Source of the DNA: Candidatus Omnitrophota bacterium
GTDB lineage: Bacteria > Omnitrophota > 4484-213
Assembly: GCA_003645805.1 (NCBI GenBank)
Contig: QNCL01000013.1
Span: 1 to 16,763, forward strand
Length of the DNA stretch: 16,763 nucleotides
Direction of reading: 5' to 3'
This document shows, piece after piece, positions 1-6,615 of the stretch; position 1 is the first letter of the stretch; the number at the start of each line of letters is the position of its first letter. The position numbers were made by a program, and so were the translations under genes. The notes beneath the pieces were generated by a model. That model did no database searches. It had not been told where the DNA came from and saw only the letters and a list, made by a program, of their open reading frames with translations.

Positions 1-224
1 CCTTCCTGTTTGACATTAGCCATAACTATCTTTACTAAATCTAAACGGGATATTGCCTTTTCAATCAAAGACATTCTTGCACTTTCTATCTTTGTTCGCT
101 CAGTACCCACACTAATGAGAGAAGTATAAGACCTCACTAGAAGTCCATCTCTGCGCAGGAGAGGCGCAGGGACATTTTTTACTTCTAATCTAGCTGTTTT
201 ATAATTCTGGATTACCTGCTTCAT
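1..224 (-). CDS. Bi-domain oxidoreductase, N-terminal fragment (zinc-type alcohol dehydrogenase-like), partial
   Basis: Reading leftwards from an ATG at 222-224, an open frame of 74 codons runs off the window edge, so only the N-terminus is visible. It begins MKQVIQNYKTARLEV and continues through LVRSYTSLISVGTERTKIE, then a Lys/Arg-rich helix ending in VKQEG. This matches the GroES-like N-terminal part of the medium-chain dehydrogenase family that, in polysaccharide clusters, is fused to a Gfo/Idh/MocA oxidoreductase domain. In that family an N-terminal Zn/NAD(P) dehydrogenase domain precedes the second domain. The fusion itself cannot be seen here and is inferred from the resemblance. The start lies two bases after the stop of the glycosyltransferase at 227, so the two genes are almost certainly co-transcribed and translationally coupled. 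No strong ribosome binding site is visible. The substrate is unknown, probably a nucleotide sugar. Confidence 0.75.
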   Translation of the reverse strand, partial: MKQVIQNYKTARLEVKNVPAPLLRRDGLLVRSYTSLISVGTERTKIESARMSLIEKAISRLDLVKIVMANVKQE

Positions 225-226
225 TA

Positions 227-1339
227 TTAAGATATTGCCTTTCGAAATATTCTTATTAATCCTTCTATATTAGCCTCGATCCTAAATTCTTTTTCATAAC
301 GAGTTCTCCCTGCTTCTGCTATATTTCTTCTCTCTTGCGGATGCTTAATCAAGTAGAGTATTGCCTCAGCCAATTGCATAGGATTTTGAGGCTCAACTAA
401 TAAGCCGGTTTTGCCCTCAATAATTATTTCAGGAATAGCACCTACTCTTGTTGCCACAATTGCACAACCCGCTGCCATCGCTTCCAAAAGCACCAAACCA
501 AAGACATCATAATGAGTAGGAAAAGCAAAAATGTCCGTATTTAACAAAAACTCTTCTTTCTCTCTGCCAAAAATCGCTCCTTTAAATTCGATCATACTCT
601 CCAAACCATTATCCTTGACAAACCTTAACATTTCTCTCTTTAAGCCTTGCTCGCGTTTCCACCAACTCCCGGCACACTGAAATTTTACATTGCTGGTTCC
701 ACTTTCCAGCACTATCTTGGCAGCCTTCAAAAAATCTATTATCCCTTTCTTTCTAAAGAAATTACTCATAAAAGAAATGACTACAGGACTCTTCTGCCAC
801 ACCTTTTTATTTATATCTACGGAAAATTCTATCCCATTGGGAAGCACTTCTATGGACTTAGACCATCTCTGAACCGTATATCTCAAACTTTCTCCTAGTA
901 TGATAAAAACATCTACTTTTCTTAAACTAAAATCAATAAATTTTTTCATCCAAATGCCAGAAGAATCATAAAACTGCTTAAATATTCCATGGTTATGCAC
1001 AATTATCTTTGCTTTACTTAACAGAGAAGTGATTATTATAAAGGCACCGTCGCGTAAAAATGCTTTATTCTGTGCAATACTCAAATACACCAGCCGAGGT
1101 GATTCTCTTAATAGCATAATCACTAACTGAAAAATATTCTTTATACCCAGATAGAGATTTACGCAATCAAATTTCCCTAAGTTATCTAAACTGCGGTGGT
1201 CAGAAATATCCAAATGCACTATTCTAAATACATCTTTTATCTTAGAAGTGAGTAAATAAGAGTTATAAATGCTGACACCATGATATGGGGGAGGTAAGGT
1301 GGCAATTAACAGAGCACACAATTTATTCTCTTTTTGCAT
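227..1339 (-). CDS. Glycosyltransferase family 4 (GT-B fold)
   Basis: This 370-residue protein has the two-domain GT-B layout. The N-terminal acceptor domain includes PPPYHGVSIYN (16-26), the glycine/histidine-containing motif near the start of many GT4 enzymes, and VHNHG (114-118). The linker NGI (168-170) leads into a C-terminal Rossmann-like nucleotide-sugar domain with KKGIIDFLKAA (197-207), DVFGLVLLEAMAAGCAIVA (278-296) and the GKTGLLVEP loop (309-317). The usual E-x7-E motif is D278-x7-E286, a conservative change in its first acid. There is no signal peptide. It probably adds a sugar to a lipid-linked or exopolysaccharide intermediate at the cytosolic membrane face. Donor and acceptor cannot be told from sequence. 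It lies in the nucleotide-sugar cluster, 138 bases after the RmlD-type gene and two bases before the bi-domain oxidoreductase. Its ATG has no clear Shine-Dalgarno sequence. Confidence 0.92.
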   Translation of the reverse strand: MQKENKLCALLIATLPPPYHGVSIYNSYLLTSKIKDVFRIVHLDISDHRSLDNLGKFDCVNLYLGIKNIFQLVIMLLRESPRLVYLSIAQNKAFLRDGAFIIITSLLSKAKIIVHNHGIFKQFYDSSGIWMKKFIDFSLRKVDVFIILGESLRYTVQRWSKSIEVLPNGIEFSVDINKKVWQKSPVVISFMSNFFRKKGIIDFLKAAKIVLESGTSNVKFQCAGSWWKREQGLKREMLRFVKDNGLESMIEFKGAIFGREKEEFLLNTDIFAFPTHYDVFGLVLLEAMAAGCAIVATRVGAIPEIIIEGKTGLLVEPQNPMQLAEAILYLIKHPQERRNIAEAGRTRYEKEFRIEANIEGLIRIFRKAIS

Positions 1340-1442
1340 AACCCGGGCTTATCTCATAAAGGCTTCAAAAGGAAAAGTAGAGTGTGGAACCAAATAACTC
1401 CAAATCTGTTTTTGGAATAAAACTATGAATATATTTAAGAAT

Positions 1443-1469
1443 TATAAGGGGGATGTTCTTCCCATTATA
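1443..1469 (-). repeat. Imperfect inverted repeat in the rmlD-glycosyltransferase gap
   Basis: TATAAGGG at 1443-1450 pairs with CCCATTATA at 1461-1469 around a 10-base loop, with one bulged base. In the minus-strand transcript it lies just downstream of the RmlD-type stop codon. It is not followed by a clean U-tract, so I do not call it a terminator. It could be a weak attenuator, a processing hairpin, an operator, or chance in AT-rich DNA. The rest of the 138-base gap shows no convincing promoter. Confidence 0.3.
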
Positions 1470-1477
1470 TAAACGAC

Positions 1478-2329
1478 TCACTTTGGGAAGGTAATCCAAG
1501 AGGAAAGATACTCCTTTAAAGCCTCCTGCCAAGTGGGCATATCATTCATTCCTAACAAATCCAACTTATAGTTACGCATAGCTTCTGAATATGCACGAGG
1601 CGCAGGTAAAGGGAAGAAAGCAGAACTTACCGGGGTAATCTTTATATCTTTCTTCATAATCTTGGCAATCTCCAGGGCTATGTCATATCTACTGCATACA
1701 CCTTTACAGGTCATATGGTATAAACCATAATATTGTGTGTTCATTAGTTTCTTTATACCCAAAAGTAGATATTTTGCAAAAGTGGGGCTTCCTATCTTGT
1801 CATATACCACTCTTATCTCCTTCCTCTCCCTCATTAGTTGTATCATCTTCCCCACAAATTTTTTGTCTTTATCTTCTCCTCCTATCATCCAACCTGCTCT
1901 CACAATAAAATATCTGTATAGAATCCTCTCCACCAACCTCTCTCCCTCAAGTTTAGTAAGTCCGTATATATTTACAGGATTAGGAGTATCAAATTCTGTA
2001 TACGGTTCCCTTTTATCCCCTCCGAATACTCCGGCAGTGCTAACATACACTAATAGTATATCATACTTTCGGCAAAGCATTGCGACATTCTGAGTTCCAA
2101 AAACATTAACCTTAAACGCTTTATCCGGATACTGCTGGCAATGGTCAACATCGGTTTCCGCGGCTAAATGCAAAATAGCCGAAGGCTTAACTTTCTTTAT
2201 AGTCTCTTCTACCAATGCAAAATTAGTGACATCCATATTATCAATATCTGTAAGATACAATTCAGTATCTGAGAAAACCTCTCTTAGATAACTTCCAACC
2301 ATTCCTTCTGCACCTGTAACTAAAAGCAT
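1478..2329 (-). CDS. rfbD: dTDP-4-dehydrorhamnose reductase-like SDR (RmlD type)
   Basis: This 283-residue protein is the usual RmlD length and looks like the enzyme that reduces dTDP-4-dehydrorhamnose to dTDP-L-rhamnose with NAD(P)H. Visible motifs are the nucleotide-binding VTGAEGMVGS (4-13), HLAAETDVDHCQ (54-65), the STAGVFGG strand (97-104), the catalytic pair Y122-x3-K126 in YGLTK, RAGWMIGG (144-151), GSPT (180-183), and a C-terminal PAPRAYSEAMRNYKL (242-256) that corresponds to the RP-x-S substrate loop of RmlD. The ATG follows a strong GGGAGGAG ribosome binding site. It lies downstream of an RmlB-type gene and an epimerase, consistent with 6-deoxyhexose synthesis. RmlD-type SDRs can also reduce other 4-keto sugars or act as a partner subunit, so the exact product is inferred. 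Confidence 0.88.
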   Translation of the reverse strand: MLLVTGAEGMVGSYLREVFSDTELYLTDIDNMDVTNFALVEETIKKVKPSAILHLAAETDVDHCQQYPDKAFKVNVFGTQNVAMLCRKYDILLVYVSTAGVFGGDKREPYTEFDTPNPVNIYGLTKLEGERLVERILYRYFIVRAGWMIGGEDKDKKFVGKMIQLMRERKEIRVVYDKIGSPTFAKYLLLGIKKLMNTQYYGLYHMTCKGVCSRYDIALEIAKIMKKDIKITPVSSAFFPLPAPRAYSEAMRNYKLDLLGMNDMPTWQEALKEYLSSWITFPK

Positions 2330-2419
2330 ATCTCCTCCCTTTCTTAGTTATATCCTCGTAATTAAAATATTAAAAGCATCCTCCAAAGCATTCTTAAATT
2401 AAAAATTAAGATGCTATAC

Positions 2420-3397
2420 CTACTTTTTCTCCACCTCTACCTTACTCACCCATTTCCTATTTTGCTTATACCAGGCAACCGTCCTTCTTATTCCTTCTCC
2501 TAAATCTACCTTTGGCTTCCAGCCGAGAGAGTTACCGGCTTCCTCAATATCTGCCCAACTAATCTTAAAATCTGCTTTATGAAAAGGTTGCTTCACTATC
2601 TTTGCTTTTTTGCTTAAGTAGTTTTCTATAACACCTATTACATAGTTGAGTTCATAAGGTTTGCTATTGCCCAAATTTATTATCTTAAATCCCATTCTTT
2701 TTAACCCCTTTATTGTTCCCTCAGCGATGTCATCTATATAAGTAAAATCCCTTTTTTGTCTTCCGTCTCCGTAAACTATAACCTCATTTCCTTCATCTAT
2801 CCATTTTATAAACCTGAAAATACTCATATCTGGTCTGCCCGCTGGCCCATAGACTGTAAAGTATCTCAGAATGGTTATATCTATTCCATAAAGATAGTGG
2901 TAGGTATAACAACTGAGTTCTGCGGATTTCTTGCTCGCTGCGTAGGGAGAGATAGGGGTGTTTACTGAAAGCGATTCTTTAAACGGAAGTTTCTGACCCG
3001 CATATAAAGAAGAGGTAGAGGCTAAAACAAATTTTTCTATCTTAAACTCCTTAGAAAGTTCTAAAAGATTAAGATTTCCTGTAAGGTTAGCACTGAAATA
3101 TATAAAAGGGTCTTTTACGCTATCTCTTACTCCTGCTCTTGCTGCTAAATTTATAATGGCTGAAAATCTATATCTCTCAAAAAGACTCTTTAAGGAATTA
3201 TAATCTCTGATATCAACCCGATGAAAGAAGAAATTTTTATACCCTTTTAGGAGAGATAGTCTATACTCCTTCAGTCTTAAATCATAATAATCATCAAAAT
3301 TATCTACACCTATAACCTCATAGCCTTCTTTTAAGAGAAACTCGGCTACTTTCTGACCGATAAAACCTGCACTCCCCGCCAGGAGAATCTGTTGCAT
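2420..3397 (-). CDS. NAD-dependent nucleotide-sugar epimerase, UDP-glucuronate 4-epimerase-like
   Basis: This 325-residue extended SDR binds NAD through GSAGFIG (8-14). It has DNFDDYYDLRLK (32-43), close to the signature DNFNxYYD-x-LK of UDP-glucuronate 4-epimerases, and AARAGVRDS (85-93), like AAQAGVRYS in that group. It keeps the catalytic S/T-Y-K set: STSSLYAG (127-134) and Y152-x3-K156 in PYAASK. RYFTVYGPAGRPDM (178-191) and GDGRQKRDFTYIDDI (210-224) are substrate-side motifs of the same family. It would interconvert UDP-glucuronate and UDP-galacturonate in the cytosol. A GalE-like or decarboxylating activity cannot be excluded. It sits between the RmlB-type and RmlD-type genes on one strand. 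AAAGG directly abuts the ATG, an unusually short Shine-Dalgarno spacing, and no other in-frame start is plausible because the glycine loop begins at residue 8. Confidence 0.88.
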   Translation of the reverse strand: MQQILLAGSAGFIGQKVAEFLLKEGYEVIGVDNFDDYYDLRLKEYRLSLLKGYKNFFFHRVDIRDYNSLKSLFERYRFSAIINLAARAGVRDSVKDPFIYFSANLTGNLNLLELSKEFKIEKFVLASTSSLYAGQKLPFKESLSVNTPISPYAASKKSAELSCYTYHYLYGIDITILRYFTVYGPAGRPDMSIFRFIKWIDEGNEVIVYGDGRQKRDFTYIDDIAEGTIKGLKRMGFKIINLGNSKPYELNYVIGVIENYLSKKAKIVKQPFHKADFKISWADIEEAGNSLGWKPKVDLGEGIRRTVAWYKQNRKWVSKVEVEKK

Positions 3398-3469
3398 CCT
3401 TTCACTGAAAAAAAGAGGAGAAGACCTTATTTTCTCAAATACAAAGTTTTCTCTAACTCTTTGCTTCCT

Positions 3470-4444
3470 TTATCTTGCTCTTTTTGAACTTGCAATGCGA
3501 CTTTGCAACCAATCTATGTGATCTTTATACCACTTTACTGTCTTGTTCAACCCTCTCTCAAAATCCATCTCTGGCTTCCAGCCAAGTTTGGATATCTTAG
3601 ACCAATCGAGAGCATATCTGATATCATGTCCGGGGCGGTCTTTTACAAATTGAATTAAACTTCTACCTTTCCCTAAAATCTGAAGAACAAAATGGGCGAG
3701 TTCTATGTTGCTTTTCTCTATCCCTGAACTTATATTGTATATCTCTCCAAGAATCCCCTTCTCCATAATCAAGTAAATAGCCCGAACACAATCGCTTACA
3801 TATAGCCATTCTCGTCTATTTATTCCCTCTCCATATACCGGCACCCTCCTTCCTTTTAAGGCATTATAAATAAGCACAGGAATAAACTTCTCTGGATGTT
3901 GCCAGGGTCCGTAGTTATTAGACGCTCTGACTATAATTGCCGGAAAGTTGTATGTCCTGATATATGCCTTTATAAACAGATCAGCAGAGGCTTTTGTTGC
4001 TGAGTAGGGATTATTAGGGGCTAAAGGCGAGTCTTCGGAAAACCTTCCCTCTTTTATCTCTCCATATACCTCATCGCTACTAATATGCACAAATCTCTCT
4101 ATTGCGCATTCCTTTGCTACATCAAGCAGGACTTGTGTCCCTTGAATATTAGTATTCACAAAAGGCTGGGCATTGCAGATACTTCTATCTACATGGGTCT
4201 GGGCAGCAAAATGGACCACAACCTGAGGCTTCTCCTGCTTGAATATCTCCTTTATTTTTCTCTTATAGCAAATATCCACCTTATAAAACCTATATCTTCC
4301 GCTCACCTCCTTCAATCGCTCTATGTCTCCGGCGTAGGTTAGTTTATCCACCACTATCAGCGAATATCCTCTTCTCACTCCCTCCCTTACAAACTCACTT
4401 CCGATAAAACCTGCCCCTCCGGTAACCAAAATTCTCTTCTGCAT
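3470..4444 (-). CDS. rfbB: dTDP-glucose 4,6-dehydratase (RmlB)
   Basis: This 324-residue protein has the normal RmlB length. It carries nearly every family motif: VTGGAGFIGS (7-16) for NAD, DKLTYAGD (33-40), HFAAQTHVDRS (78-88), SSDEVYG (122-128) with the catalytic Asp-Glu pair, YSATK (147-151) with the catalytic Tyr and Lys, NNYGPWQHPEKFIP (176-189), REWLYVSDC (211-219), and DRPGHDIRYALD (269-280). It converts dTDP-glucose to dTDP-4-keto-6-deoxyglucose, the entry point to dTDP-rhamnose and other 6-deoxy sugars. It lies downstream of the 46-residue microprotein with a 36-base gap and upstream of the epimerase with a 72-base gap, so it probably shares their transcript. The ribosome binding site (GAAAG) is weak. 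RmlA and RmlC are absent from the window. Confidence 0.95.
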   Translation of the reverse strand: MQKRILVTGGAGFIGSEFVREGVRRGYSLIVVDKLTYAGDIERLKEVSGRYRFYKVDICYKRKIKEIFKQEKPQVVVHFAAQTHVDRSICNAQPFVNTNIQGTQVLLDVAKECAIERFVHISSDEVYGEIKEGRFSEDSPLAPNNPYSATKASADLFIKAYIRTYNFPAIIVRASNNYGPWQHPEKFIPVLIYNALKGRRVPVYGEGINRREWLYVSDCVRAIYLIMEKGILGEIYNISSGIEKSNIELAHFVLQILGKGRSLIQFVKDRPGHDIRYALDWSKISKLGWKPEMDFERGLNKTVKWYKDHIDWLQSRIASSKRAR

Positions 4445-4480
4445 AGGACTTTCTTTGCTCTAAAAAATAAAGCCTCGAAG

Positions 4481-4621
4481 TTACTTAATCAATAACTTAA
4501 TCTCCGTGCGAATCTTCTTTGTTTCTTTCAGCGTGGAAGACAACCTTTGAAGAATGAGAATCTCTACTATCAGAATGCCTAAAAGAAGCAGGCACACAAT
4601 AAATCTTAAACATCTATCCAT
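4481..4621 (-). CDS. Small single-pass membrane protein (46 residues), unknown function
   Basis: Reading leftwards from an ATG at 4619-4621, a 46-codon frame ends in TAA at 4481-4483. It is preceded by GAGGAG at 4630-4635, eight bases from the start, a good ribosome binding site. The protein starts MDRCLRFIVCLLLLGILIVE. Residues 6-24 form a hydrophobic segment long enough for one membrane helix. The rest (25-46) is basic and amphipathic with regularly spaced Leu/Ile, so it may form a short coiled coil. It begins 19 bases after the stop of the phospholipase D-like gene and ends 36 bases before the RmlB-type gene, which fits an operon position. I recognise no family. Coding is inferred from start, ribosome binding site, spacing and composition. 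The alternative is a chance frame in an intergenic gap. Confidence 0.55.
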   Translation of the reverse strand: MDRCLRFIVCLLLLGILIVEILILQRLSSTLKETKKIRTEIKLLIK

Positions 4622-4640
4622 CTCCTCATCTCCTCTTTAT

Positions 4641-5264
4641 TTATCTCTCCCTAAAGAATAACCTTTTTATCCTTTCTATCCACCTTACTCTTTCAAACTC
4701 TATGCCTTCAAACTTCTCTGATCTTGCTTTTATCCTTTCAAAATAATCCCTAAATATCTTGGCGATCTGGGGCGAATCAATCACTACCGAAGACTCGTTA
4801 TTTCTCTCTAATCCATAATATGTCCAATTTGTACTTCCCACCACCGTGTATCTTCCATCCACGATAATTACTTTACTATGAGTAGTCTTTTTTAGATCAT
4901 CCAGGTAAACCCTAACTCCCCCTTTAAGAAGAACATCAGCACTTATTTTGTTCTTCTCTGTGTTCTTCCTATTCCAATCTGATTGGTCAAGAATAACCTC
5001 TACCTTCACTCCTCGTCTAACTGCAGAGATTAACTCCTGAACGAGTCTATTAGACACACTATCCGGGTATTGCTTGTAGTATCTCATCTCAAATAGAAGA
5101 ACACAAACCTCCTCTTTTGCCTGCGAGATAAGGGAAAGGACTGAGGGAAAGTAATCTTTATTGCAGACTACCTCTACATCTGCGGGAAAAGGAAAACAAA
5201 CTCTTAGTTGAAAAAAGAAAAAAATAAAAAGAAATAAAACCTGTAGTCTCTTGCTCCTCCCCAT
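4641..5264 (-). CDS. Secreted phospholipase D-like (HKD) protein, single catalytic motif
   Basis: This 207-residue protein has a basic N-terminus (GRSKR) followed by a very hydrophobic stretch (about 7-22), which suggests a signal peptide or N-anchor. No lipobox is present. The mature part has one HKD motif, H129-x-K131-x4-D136, followed by GSTNW (143-147) and ERNNES (153-158), as in short bacterial PLD/Nuc-type proteins that work as homodimers sharing two HKD motifs. Known members are periplasmic or secreted nucleases, phospholipases or related phosphodiesterases. The substrate here cannot be told. A basic C-terminal tail (about 179-207) could bind nucleic acid or anionic lipid. In-frame stops TAA and TAG lie just upstream, so the ATG at 5264 is the earliest possible start. 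It is the first gene of the minus-strand cluster, and its promoter lies so close that the mRNA may be leaderless. Confidence 0.9.
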   Translation of the reverse strand: MGRSKRLQVLFLFIFFFFQLRVCFPFPADVEVVCNKDYFPSVLSLISQAKEEVCVLLFEMRYYKQYPDSVSNRLVQELISAVRRGVKVEVILDQSDWNRKNTEKNKISADVLLKGGVRVYLDDLKKTTHSKVIIVDGRYTVVGSTNWTYYGLERNNESSVVIDSPQIAKIFRDYFERIKARSEKFEGIEFERVRWIERIKRLFFRER

Positions 5265-5270
5265 TTTTTA

Positions 5271-5299
5271 ATTCTACCTTATCAGGTTTTGAAAGTCAA
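5271..5299 (-). promoter_or_regulatory. Sigma70-like promoter of the phospholipase D-like gene
   Basis: On the minus strand TTGACT (5294-5299, 5 of 6 to consensus) and TAGAAT (5271-5276, 5 of 6) are separated by exactly 17 bases. Only six bases separate the -10 box from the ATG, so transcription should begin at or within a base or two of the start codon. It would drive the phospholipase D-like gene and probably the sugar cluster beyond it. Confidence 0.65.
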
Positions 5300-5361
5300 G
5301 AGAACTAAGTATGAAAAGCGAAAAAGATGTAAGCCTTTGGTTTTACTTTTTTACTCAGATT

Positions 5362-6390
5362 TCAAAATCCTAAGAGGTATAGAAACCCTCCCACTGCTAA
5401 ACCAATAAACAGATTAACCAACTTTATCAGCATCGCATCCTTTATGGTGTAAGAGAGTAAAGGAAGTATACCATGGCCATCCTGCACTATCGAATTTGTT
5501 AAAAGCACAGAAAAAGGTATTACTCCTTTTGCAAACATTATAACAAAAACCAAATTTGGCCCGGACTCCGGAATTAATCCCACAAATCCAGAGATTAAAA
5601 GCACCCATATCAGGTGTTGATTTACAAATGTCTTCAAATCCCATAAATGAAATGCCAAATCTATCAGAATCAGGGCTGTAAAACTCCATAAGAATACCCT
5701 CCAGATATGCTTTTTAAAGATATGAGCGTAGATGTGTTCTTCTAAATAATGGTCAGGTACGGTAATCACTATAAAGGTCGCTAAGCCCAGCAGGGAAACA
5801 AAGGTTATCCTTTTCCAATCCCATTCAGAAGGTCCGATTACTCCGCTAATAAACCCATATAAGAAGATGAACAGAAGAAAGAGGAAAAGAAATCTGACTA
5901 AAGACATCTTTTTTAAACCCTCTATCATCCCCTTAAAATCAAGACATCTGCACTCCTCTAAATGCAAATCAGAAAATTTACAAACCTTGCACAACTTAGT
6001 TTTCAAAAAAGGAGAGAGTTTATCTGTAATGTATCCAGAGATAACTCCTAAAACAAAAAGGATAGCAAATAACATCAGAGCCTTTCTGGGAAACATAGCC
6101 AGCATTACAAAAGCCTCATCTCCGGATGTAGCAATCATCCCTCCCACTATTGCTCCAAAGGAGATTAGTCCATGCACATAAAAAGATACATTCATAAAGG
6201 ATCCTAAACATCCTGGTGTGGCACCTAAGAATGAACTCATAACATACTGTCTAAATGTCCCCTTTTTTATCATCTGAGCCATTCTGCCTTTGGTTAAGAC
6301 ATTAAGATAATCTGTGAATATCATCATTATAAAAACAAACACTGTTATCATCCCTGTATGTTTAAGGTTATGTATTATTAGATCTCCCAT
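5362..6390 (-). CDS. Putative 10-TM heavy-metal/oxyanion exporter, ArsP_2-type permease
   Basis: This 342-residue polytopic membrane protein has hydrophobic segments at about 14-30, 52-70, 76-98, 102-122, 164-184, 196-212, 230-250, 260-275, 285-305 and 322-341. The two halves carry similar loops: GATPGCLGSFMN...SGDEAF (56-94) and GLIPESGPNL...QDGHGI (271-308), each with a G-x-x-P turn and a later acidic residue, the mark of an internal duplication. Between them a cytosol-sized loop holds C134-x2-C137, H143 and C147-x-C149, a plausible metal site. Overall it resembles the putative 10TM heavy-metal exporter family (ArsP_2), sometimes annotated as an arsenic efflux or manganese transporter. The substrate is not settled for the family and cannot be read from this sequence. 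A near-perfect AAAGGAGGT ribosome binding site precedes the ATG. It is transcribed alone from its own promoter. Confidence 0.85.
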   Translation of the reverse strand: MGDLIIHNLKHTGMITVFVFIMMIFTDYLNVLTKGRMAQMIKKGTFRQYVMSSFLGATPGCLGSFMNVSFYVHGLISFGAIVGGMIATSGDEAFVMLAMFPRKALMLFAILFVLGVISGYITDKLSPFLKTKLCKVCKFSDLHLEECRCLDFKGMIEGLKKMSLVRFLFLFLLFIFLYGFISGVIGPSEWDWKRITFVSLLGLATFIVITVPDHYLEEHIYAHIFKKHIWRVFLWSFTALILIDLAFHLWDLKTFVNQHLIWVLLISGFVGLIPESGPNLVFVIMFAKGVIPFSVLLTNSIVQDGHGILPLLSYTIKDAMLIKLVNLFIGLAVGGFLYLLGF

Positions 6391-6398
6391 TCCTTACC

Positions 6399-6407
6399 AC
6401 CTCCTTT
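6399..6407 (-). promoter_or_regulatory. Strong ribosome binding site of the ArsP_2-type exporter
   Basis: On the minus strand AAAGGAGGT, the full anti-Shine-Dalgarno complement, lies eight bases before the ATG at 6390. It fixes the start and suggests strong translation when the gene is transcribed. Confidence 0.8.
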
Positions 6408-6498
6408 CTGGAGACGAGTAAGATCAAAAACTACTTTTTATTGTTAGAAAGTTGAGACTGAAAGAAGGCTTGAAATTATCTTCTTTGATTATCTGTTA

Positions 6499-6527
6499 AT
6501 TATATATCATCTCCGCCCTTATGTCCA
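6499..6527 (-). promoter_or_regulatory. Sigma70-like promoter of the ArsP_2-type exporter
   Basis: On the minus strand TGGACA (6522-6527, 5 of 6) and a perfect TATAAT (6499-6504) are 17 bases apart. Transcription should start near 6492, leaving a 5' leader of about 100 bases before the ATG. I see no known riboswitch in this leader and no strong hairpin. The promoter faces away from the comF promoter, with 38 bases between the two -35 boxes, so a regulator bound there could control both. Confidence 0.65.
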
Positions 6528-6565
6528 GAGATGAATATAGTTGATAACAAAGAGATTATGAAACA

Positions 6566-6594
6566 TTGACAAGGTTAAAGAAAGGTAGTAATAT
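6566..6594 (+). promoter_or_regulatory. Sigma70-like promoter of comF-lptF-lptG
   Basis: A perfect TTGACA (6566-6571) and TAATAT (6589-6594, 4 of 6) are separated by 17 bases. The expected start near 6601 leaves a leader of only 15-33 bases before comF. The weaker -10 makes the box placement less certain than for the exporter promoter. Confidence 0.5.
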
Positions 6595-6615
6595 TTACTA
6601 TGCTTTACATCAGTA

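Noticed and set aside
1441..1469. Promoter for the glycosyltransferase with TATAAT at 1441-1446
   Set aside because: The -10 word is perfect, but no hexamer 16-18 bases upstream resembles TTGACA.
2390..2412. Palindromic operator between the epimerase and rmlD genes
   Set aside because: CTTAAATT with AAATTAAG is an imperfect AT-only repeat, easily expected by chance in such DNA.
4608..4629. Overlapping start ATG at 4629
   Set aside because: It opens a frame of only seven codons ending in TAA and is out of frame with the 46-residue gene.
4641..5264. Lipoprotein signal on the HKD protein
   Set aside because: The cysteine near residue 23 is preceded by LRV, which does not fit a lipobox.
5300..5361. 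Terminator after the exporter gene
   Set aside because: The only possible stem, AAACC with GGCTT around AAA, has a mismatch and is too weak.
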